From the NCBI GenBank assembly GCA_903889815.1, contig CAISYX010000198.1, forward strand, positions 1 through 9,980: DNA of 9,980 nucleotides. Reading direction: 5' to 3'. The position numbers and the translations under genes are program-made. Under the pieces are notes generated by a model. That model did not search any database. It worked only from the letters and a program-made list of their open reading frames with translations, and was not told the origin of the DNA. Of the stretch, positions 8,649-9,980 are shown one piece after another. This stretch comes from an uncultured Gammaproteobacteria bacterium. Its GTDB lineage: Bacteria; Pseudomonadota; Gammaproteobacteria; Pseudomonadales; Pseudohongiellaceae. Numbering within the stretch: the stretch's first letter is position 1; the number at the start of each line of letters is the position of its first letter.

Positions 8649-8960
8649 ATGTTCAAACTGGTGTTCTTCGTACCCGCAAGCCACGTCGAGAGCGTCAAGC
8701 ACGCTGTCTTCGCGGCGGGCGCGGGGCGCATCGGGAACTATGAACACTGCGCGTGGCAGGTGCTGGGCGAGGGGCAGTTCCGGCCGCTGCCCGGCAGCAA
8801 TCCCTTCATCGGCAGTCAGGACATTCTGGAGAAAGTGCCGGAGTACCGCGTCGAGCTGGTGTGCGCCGATGCCTGCATCGCCGACGCCGTCGCTGCCCTC
8901 AAGGCTGCCCATCCCTATGAAGAGCCGGCCTTTGATGTGACCCGGCTGGTGGATGTGTGA
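8649..8960 (+). CDS. NIF3/YqfO-type PII-like small protein
   Basis: A 103-residue cytoplasmic protein that matches the standalone form of the PII/CutA-like domain inserted in some NIF3 (YqfO) proteins. Recognisable pieces are 'LVFFVPASHVESVKHAVF' (first strand and helix), 'GAGRIGNYEHCAWQ', 'GEGQFRPLPGSNPFIG' and the C-terminal 'AHPYEEPAFDV'. The NIF3 metal-binding core itself is absent, so this should not be called a GTP cyclohydrolase. The start is ATG 8649, 4 bases after the purL stop, so it is probably cotranscribed and translationally linked with purL. The domain family forms trimers in related proteins; ligand and role are unknown. A regulatory or ligand-sensing part is an inference from fold and context only. 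Its last 46 bases overlap the 3' end of higA on the other strand. Confidence 0.88.
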   Translation: MFKLVFFVPASHVESVKHAVFAAGAGRIGNYEHCAWQVLGEGQFRPLPGSNPFIGSQDILEKVPEYRVELVCADACIADAVAALKAAHPYEEPAFDVTRLVDV

Positions 8961-9373
8961 GGGCGGTCTGCCAGAAATACGGCCGGCGATACGCTGAATC
9001 GATTTGCCAGAGCGCGAATCTGCCGCACGTTCAGAGTCCGTTTTCCTGCAAGTATTTCTGACACGACGCCTTGGCTGCCAATCTCCGGCAGATCGGACTG
9101 TGCAAGCTTGTGCTGTTGCAGCAGGAATCGCAGCACACCAGCAGGCGTTGATGCCGACTGCAACAGCTGGGATTCCTCGTAGTCATTGATCATCTCGCCC
9201 AGCAATTCCACCAGACTGGCGAGAGGATGGTTCTCGTCGGACGCGCCAGCATCCAGGAGCGAGTTGAGCGCAGTCACTGCCAGGACATGCTCATCGCCAT
9301 TGCGCAGAGGGCGCAGCGGCACCTGCGTGCAAAGTGCCGAGTAGTGGTGGATGAGCTCTTCAATCACCAACAT
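8915..9373 (-). CDS. higA: HigA-type antitoxin, helix-turn-helix protein
   Basis: This resembles E. coli HigA: an N-terminal dimer/toxin-binding part ('NHPLASLVELLGEMINDYEE' mirrors the family's 'NPLLDLVCAKITAWEE') followed by an Xre-type helix-turn-helix at about residues 78-134 ('LLQQHKLAQSDLPEIGS', 'VVSEILAGKRTL', 'IRALANRFSVSPAVFL'). HigA neutralises the HigB mRNA interferase and represses its own promoter. Two in-frame ATGs exist, at 9379 and 9373. I chose 9373 (152 residues) because a GGAGG lies 8 bases before it and because 'MLVIEEL' fits the family's start; the 9379 form gives 154. The tail after 'VFL' is about 18 residues longer than usual and is partly encoded antisense to the end of the PII-like gene. 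The higB directly upstream is broken, so this antitoxin appears to be an orphan here. Confidence 0.88.
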   Translation of the reverse strand: MLVIEELIHHYSALCTQVPLRPLRNGDEHVLAVTALNSLLDAGASDENHPLASLVELLGEMINDYEESQLLQSASTPAGVLRFLLQQHKLAQSDLPEIGSQGVVSEILAGKRTLNVRQIRALANRFSVSPAVFLADRPHTSTSRVTSKAGSS

Positions 9374-9375
9374 GT

Positions 9376-9525
9376 TCATGGCCTCCAGTGATCATACTGT
9401 TCGTGGGTCAGAATATCGCGGATGGACAGCTTCTGCCGGTTGAAGTGGATCGCAGCAACAAGTCGGAACTTGTTGCCACCAAGATTGAACACGAAGTATC
9501 CCCTGACTTTGTCGACGGAGTTGAC
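9376..9525 (-). pseudogene. higB: HigB toxin, truncated C-terminal remnant
   Basis: Reading the - strand from 9525 gives 49 codons ending in TGA at 9376-9378. They match the C-terminal half of the HigB mRNA interferase family: 'YFVFNLGGNKFRLVAAIHF' corresponds to the family's 'VVFNIGGNKYRLV..I', followed by 'SIRDILTHEQYD' for 'YIR.VLTHAEYD'. A full HigB has about 95-105 residues. Here an in-frame TAG (9526-9528) precedes the remnant, no ATG, GTG or TTG start occurs before the GTG inside 'FVFN', and I see no HigB N-terminal half upstream in any frame. A possible shred of it is 'KIIS' after TTG 9572, in another frame. The TGA overlaps the first possible ATG of higA as ATGA, the normal gene order and coupling for higBA. 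The toxin is very probably inactive. A sequencing error alone is unlikely to explain the loss, because about 45 residues are missing. Confidence 0.75.
9382..9386 (-). promoter_or_regulatory. Ribosome binding site of higA
   Basis: On the - strand GGAGG lies 2 bases before ATG 9379 and 8 bases before ATG 9373. The second spacing is near ideal and decides the chosen higA start. The site is inside the last codons of the higB remnant. Confidence 0.6.
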
Positions 9526-9543
9526 CTAATTTTTGGCAGGTGG

Positions 9544-9572
9544 AAAATATCTCAATTCGAGATTATTTTCAA
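9544..9572 (-). promoter_or_regulatory. Possible promoter for the higB remnant and higA
   Basis: Read on the - strand, TTGAAA (9572-9567, 5/6 to the -35 consensus) is followed after exactly 17 bases by TATTTT (9549-9544, 4/6 to the -10 consensus). The pair lies in an AT-rich patch just upstream of the higB remnant. An ATCTC/GAGAT inverted repeat with a 5-base centre lies in the spacer and could be an operator half-site pair for HigA. Since the patch is AT-rich, chance is a real alternative. Confidence 0.35.
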
Positions 9573-9680
9573 AATTACATCCAGATTTTTGCGCCGATCC
9601 CTGGCGTCCTTGTTGCTTCTCAGGTCGCAGCTCTCAGATAACTCGCTTCCAGCTTAGTCGTTTATCGGCTATTCCGTGGT

Positions 9681-9809
9681 TCATGTGACAGACAGCGTGA
9701 GACTGCACTGCCCCTCGCCGAAGCCATCCACGTTCTCGGAAACAAACGCGCGCTGGCTGTCGCTGCGATTCGCTCCATGCAGGGTGGCGCTGCCGACACC
9801 TGCTGATGC
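9681..9809 (-). pseudogene. In-frame continuation beyond the stop of the right-edge gene
   Basis: After the TAA at 9810-9812 the same - strand frame stays open for 42 codons to TGA at 9681-9683. The conceptual peptide ('GVGSATLHGAN', then 'RAFVSENVDGFGEGQ', 'CSLTLSV') has the same glycine-spaced beta-repeat character as the part before the stop, and codons still mostly end in G or C. This suggests one longer gene cut by a nonsense change. The gene may instead end at the TAA, with this stretch as its decaying former 3' end. No start codon or ribosome site suggests independent translation. Confidence 0.4.
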
Positions 9810-9980
9810 TTAAATGTGCCCGGTGTCGATACGCGCGGCAGTCACAGAGGCCTGTCCGACGCCGACATTGACGTCGAGCTCAGTGGCTCCCACCCGCGCA
9901 ATCAGCTGGCCCACTGCCAGATTGAGGCTGGTCGTCGCCACGACGGGCATCTCGATGGTCCAGTGCACTTCCAGATCATC
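9810..9980 (-). CDS. Gly/Val-rich beta-repeat protein, C-terminal part (DUF4097-like)
   Basis: On the - strand the frame is open from the window edge (9980) for 56 codons to TAA at 9810-9812; the gene's start lies beyond the window. The peptide has a repeating short-strand pattern: 'IEMPVVATTSLNLAVGQL', 'TELDVNVGVGQASVTAARI'. Runs such as 'L.LAVGQL' and 'LDVNVGVGQA' resemble the 'vdvgvGdv' repeats of the DUF4097/beta-solenoid proteins found in bacterial envelopes, often near sensor or anti-sigma genes. This family link is by eye only and rests on a short piece. Its function and signal peptide cannot be judged here. The frame continues after the stop with similar sequence, so the gene may be interrupted. 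Confidence 0.5.
   Translation of the reverse strand, partial: DDLEVHWTIEMPVVATTSLNLAVGQLIARVGATELDVNVGVGQASVTAARIDTGHI

Noticed and set aside
9388..9657. 89-codon open frame on the + strand
   Set aside because: It is antisense to the HigB remnant, whose family match is specific. The + strand peptide shows no recognisable features and runs through the AT-rich gap.
9552..9657. Short - strand frame ending in KIISN* that could be a HigB N-terminus or a small protein
   Set aside because: Only about 31 codons, no start codon with a ribosome site apart from a TTG five codons before the end, and the KIIS match is too short to count.
1..9980. tRNA, rRNA, CRISPR array, insertion sequence or riboswitch
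   Set aside because: I looked through the gaps and saw no array repeats, transposase genes, terminal inverted repeats or RNA gene signatures; the gaps between genes are all short.

Overview
The window is GC-rich, densely coded bacterial DNA. It most likely comes from a gammaproteobacterium. The evidence is an Oar-like TonB-dependent receptor, a single-chain (large-type) PurL of about 1,300 residues, a TadA of Escherichia coli type, a lipoprotein with a lipobox, and the closeness of tadA to purL, a linkage I recall from Pseudomonas. No species can be named from the sequence alone.

Layout. Positions 1-3436 (+) hold a two-gene unit: the C-terminal 728 codons of an Oar-like TonB-dependent outer-membrane receptor, overlapping by 11 bases a secreted nucleotide pyrophosphatase/phosphodiesterase (NPP) that keeps its whole metal and nucleophile set. 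Positions 3530-4628 (+) hold tadA (tRNA A34-to-I deaminase) and a small lipoprotein of unknown function. A likely sigma70-type promoter at about 4650-4679 precedes purL (4730-8644), which is followed after 4 bases by a 103-residue NIF3/YqfO-type PII-like protein (8649-8960). All of these genes are on the + strand.

From 8915 to the end everything is on the - strand. An intact HigA-type antitoxin (8915-9373) converges on the PII-like gene and overlaps its 3' end by 46 bases. Directly upstream of higA lies the C-terminal half of a HigB toxin. It has no usable start, and an in-frame stop closes it at 9526-9528, so the toxin-antitoxin locus looks decayed to an orphan antitoxin. The stretch 9526-9680 holds no gene I can support; it is AT-rich and carries a promoter-like pair on the - strand. 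Positions 9681-9980 contain the 3' end of a glycine/valine-rich beta-repeat protein (DUF4097-like by eye), with a TAA at 9810-9812 and a further 42 sense codons open in the same frame.

How the genes work together. The receptor and NPP plausibly form an envelope unit that acts on and takes up a phosphodiester-containing substrate; this is inferred from coupling alone. tadA, purL and the PII-like protein are housekeeping functions (wobble decoding and purine synthesis). The right end is an accessory patch with signs of gene decay. I found no clear new defence, mobile or RNA system. The most unusual items are the broken higB beside an intact higA, the split reading frame at the right edge, and the PII-like gene tightly linked to purL.
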